Positions 62,030-64,000 of a stretch of DNA of 64,000 bases are shown piece after piece (position 1 is the first letter of the stretch; the number at the start of each line of letters is the position of its first letter). Origin of the DNA: Bradyrhizobium sp. (lineage in GTDB: Bacteria > Pseudomonadota > Alphaproteobacteria > Rhizobiales > Xanthobacteraceae); NCBI RefSeq assembly GCF_027307225.1, contig NZ_DAHUXJ010000030.1:1-64000 (forward strand), in the 5' to 3' direction. Below the pieces are notes generated by a model. The model searched no databases. It saw only the letters and a program-made list of their open reading frames with translations, and was not told where the DNA came from. The position numbers and the translations under genes are program-made.

Positions 62030-63403
62030 GTGAGAGTTCGGGCACGGATTGCGTTGTTGGCCGCCGCGGCGGTGATGTTGGTTGCAGGTCCCGCCGTCGC
62101 GCAGGACACCATTACGGTCTGGTGGGGCAAGGGTTTCTACAAATCCGAAGACGACGCCCTGATCGCCGCAATCAAGAAATTCGAGGAAAAAACCGGCATC
62201 AAGGTCGAGCTGTCGCAATACGCGATCCAGGACATGATTCCAAAGACGGTCGCCGCGCTCGATTCCGGAACGGTTCCGGACGTCGCCTATTCCGACACCT
62301 ACGACGTTCAGGCGCAGGGCAAATGGGCCTATGAGGGCAAGCTCGAGGACCTCTCGGACATTCTCGTGCCGATGAAGGACAAGTTCGCGCCGAACACGCT
62401 CGAGACCGGCTATCTCTACAACGGCGTCACCAGGAAGAAGGCCTATTACGGCTTCCCGCTGAAGCAGCAGAGCATGCATGTGCAGATCTGGAAGGATCTG
62501 CTGGAGAAAGCGGGCTACAAGGAGAGCGATATTCCGAACCAGTGGAACGACTACTGGTCGTTCTGGTGCAGCAAGGTGCAGCCGGCGATCCGCAAAGCCA
62601 CCGGCCAGCGCATCTACGGCGTCGGCCAGCCGATGGGCGTCGAATCCACCGACTCATTCCAGTCGTTCTACACCTTCATGGACGCCTACAACGTCAAGCT
62701 GGTCGATGACGACGGCAAGCTCCTGGTCGACGATCCCAAGGTTCGCGACGGGCTGATCCACGCGCTGAAGGATTACACCGACACCTATATCAAGGGCTGC
62801 ACGCCACCCTCCTCGACAACCTGGAAGGATCCCGACAACAACGTCGCATTCCATAACAAGACGATCGTGATGACCCACAACTTCACGATCTCGATCGCGG
62901 CGAAGTGGTTCGAGGACTCCACCAACCCGGCGCTGACGCCGGAACAGCGCGCCGCCGGCAAGAAGGCCTATGAGGAAGACATCATCACCGCTTCCTTCCC
63001 GCACAAGCCGGACGGCGGCACGATCAAGTACCGCTCCGACGTCAAGACCGGGCTGATCTTCGCCGCCGCCAAGCACAAGGCCGAGGGCAAGCAGTTCATC
63101 GCGTTCCTGCTTCAAGAGGAAAACGTGCGGCCCTATATCGAAGGCGCGCTCGGCCGCTGGTTCCCGGTGACATCAGCAAGCCAGCAGAGCCCGTTCTGGC
63201 AGGCCGACCGCCATCGCCGAGCCGTCTTTAACCAGTTCATGGGCGGCACTCAGCCGTTCGATTTCACCAGGAACTGGAAGTTCACGATCCTGAACAACGA
63301 GAACGTCTGGGCGAAGGCGATGAATCGCGTCGTCAGCGAGAAGGTGCCGGTGGACAAGGCCGTCGACGAGTTGATCGCGCGCATCAAGGACGTCGCGGGG
63401 TAA
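62030..63403 (+). CDS. CUT1-type sugar ABC transporter, extracellular solute-binding protein
   Basis: 457 residues from GTG 62030 (the ATG at 62028 is followed by a stop; GGGAGAAGG precedes). Signal peptide IALLAAAAVMLVAGPAVAQD. SBP_bac_1 pattern: ITVWWGKGFYKSEDDALIAA, FEEKTGIKVELSQYAIQDMI and GTVPDVAYSDTYDVQAQGKW. It binds a sugar, oligosaccharide or polyol. The permease gene follows at 63566 after a dispersed repeat. Confidence 0.9.
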   Translation: MRVRARIALLAAAAVMLVAGPAVAQDTITVWWGKGFYKSEDDALIAAIKKFEEKTGIKVELSQYAIQDMIPKTVAALDSGTVPDVAYSDTYDVQAQGKWAYEGKLEDLSDILVPMKDKFAPNTLETGYLYNGVTRKKAYYGFPLKQQSMHVQIWKDLLEKAGYKESDIPNQWNDYWSFWCSKVQPAIRKATGQRIYGVGQPMGVESTDSFQSFYTFMDAYNVKLVDDDGKLLVDDPKVRDGLIHALKDYTDTYIKGCTPPSSTTWKDPDNNVAFHNKTIVMTHNFTISIAAKWFEDSTNPALTPEQRAAGKKAYEEDIITASFPHKPDGGTIKYRSDVKTGLIFAAAKHKAEGKQFIAFLLQEENVRPYIEGALGRWFPVTSASQQSPFWQADRHRRAVFNQFMGGTQPFDFTRNWKFTILNNENVWAKAMNRVVSEKVPVDKAVDELIARIKDVAG

Positions 63404-63411
63404 CTTGGTGA

Positions 63412-63552
63412 TGTAAGGCGCCCGTGTCCCGGATGCGGTGCGGCGCGCAGCGCTGCTCCGCGAAGCCGGGACCCACGGCTGTGCAGGGTACCGGATAGAC
63501 CCCGGATCAGCAGCGCACCGCTTCGCGTTGCGCTGCGTCCGGGGCACGCGGA
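63412..63552. repeat. Dispersed intergenic repeat between the CUT1 genes
   Basis: GTCCCGGATGCGGTGCGGCG, then GAAGCCGGGAC and further on AGCAGCGCACCGCTTCGCG, then CGTCCGGGGCAC: imperfect inverted repeats of a type seen in many Bradyrhizobium gaps. It separates binding-protein and permease genes and could form a transcript hairpin favouring the binding-protein message. Confidence 0.6.
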
Positions 63553-63565
63553 AGAGAGCAGAGTA

Positions 63566-64000
63566 ATGGCGATCACGATTTCAGCATCCGATCCTGCGCT
63601 TTCCGGCGCGCCGCTCGCGCCGCGGCTGTCGACGCCGCAGGTCTGGGGCATCGTGCTGATCGCGCCCTACCTGCTCGTGTTTCTCGCTTTCGTGGTCTAT
63701 CCCGTGTCTTACGGCTTCTGGCTGGCGCGGCACCCGTCAAGCTATGTCGCGCTCTATCACGATCCGATCTTCGCGCGCGCCGCGGTCAACACGCTGATCT
63801 TCCTCGTCATCGGCATCAACCTGAAGATGCTGATCGCGCTGTTCCTGTCCGGCTTCTTCGTGCAGCAGCGCGCCTGGATCCGCTGGCTGTCGGTGATCTT
63901 CATCCTACCCTGGGCGGTGCCGTCGATCCCCACCATCCTGTCGGTGCGCTTCATGCTCAATCCGGAATGGGGCATGGTGAACCAGCTGATCTTCAAGTTC
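63566..64000 (+). CDS. CUT1-type sugar ABC transporter permease, cut by window edge
   Basis: 145 codons from ATG 63566 (GAAGAGAGCAG upstream) to the window end. First helix VWGIVLIAPYLLVFLAFVVY, then ARAAVNTLIFLVIGINLKML and RWLSVIFILPWAVPSIPTIL, as in MalF/UgpA-type permeases. The coupling EAA loop lies outside the window. It works with the binding protein encoded just upstream. Confidence 0.85.
   Translation, partial: MAITISASDPALSGAPLAPRLSTPQVWGIVLIAPYLLVFLAFVVYPVSYGFWLARHPSSYVALYHDPIFARAAVNTLIFLVIGINLKMLIALFLSGFFVQQRAWIRWLSVIFILPWAVPSIPTILSVRFMLNPEWGMVNQLIFKF

Overview
The window reads as chromosome of a Bradyrhizobium-like alphaproteobacterium. The evidence is high G+C coding DNA, two phasin genes, a PdhS-type histidine kinase, a tRNA-His without G-1 and with discriminator A73 (known from alphaproteobacteria), many CUT1/CUT2/MFS/TAXI uptake genes, and palindromic intergenic repeats of the kind common in this group.

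Layout. (1) 1-4.6 kb, core: a copper P-type ATPase cut by the window edge, a divergent CsoR repressor with an operator between them, two paralogous ~50-aa membrane proteins, an orphan ParA-like ATPase, and small secreted or membrane proteins including a Coa1-domain protein. (2) 4.7-30.76 kb, a decayed integrative element in tRNA-His. A 51-bp copy of the tRNA 3' part lies at the far end. Inside it are an internally deleted tyrosine integrase (left), remnants of traD and traA, and an intact AlpA-type regulator (right). The cargo is a surface-glycan locus of lower G+C content: a polytopic glycosyltransferase, Wzm/Wzt export, an O-antigen-ligase-like protein, further transferases, HddA and HddC of the GDP-heptose pathway, a PLP 3-dehydratase of the ColD type (His in place of Lys), a split transketolase, three SDR enzymes, two methyltransferases, two radical SAM proteins (one with three copies of a ~50-residue C-terminal module), and a stand-alone TIR-like (DUF1863/ThsB-type) protein. 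(3) 31-36.5 kb, core: two phasins, a PdhS-like kinase and an alpha/beta hydrolase without its nucleophile. (4) 36.6-42 kb, catabolic: FadR-type regulator, aldehyde dehydrogenase, MFS carrier, and 3-oxoacid CoA-transferase A and B. (5) 42.5-55 kb: AsmA, a TAXI binding protein, MFS, Baeyer-Villiger monooxygenase, an orphan RND pump and a VOC protein. (6) 56-64 kb: a complete CUT2 sugar ABC operon, a ketopantoate-reductase-like gene, and the start of a CUT1 operon that runs off the window.

How the genes work together: most of the glycan locus lies on the minus strand from 27.3 to 9.2 kb with overlapping or near-overlapping genes. It plausibly makes, decorates and exports an unusual heptose-derived, deoxygenated and perhaps carbon-chain-extended sugar polymer.

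The most striking unexplained structure is a family of 74-80 bp hairpins bounded by CTAG, found in five intergenic regions (32.2-32.4, 44.5-44.7, 48.2-48.4, 53.5-54.05 and 56.0-56.1 kb). Outer arms, AT-rich bulges, loop size and a short linker are conserved while stem sequences change in a compensated way. Six of them form an array 12 bp upstream of the RND pump start codon.
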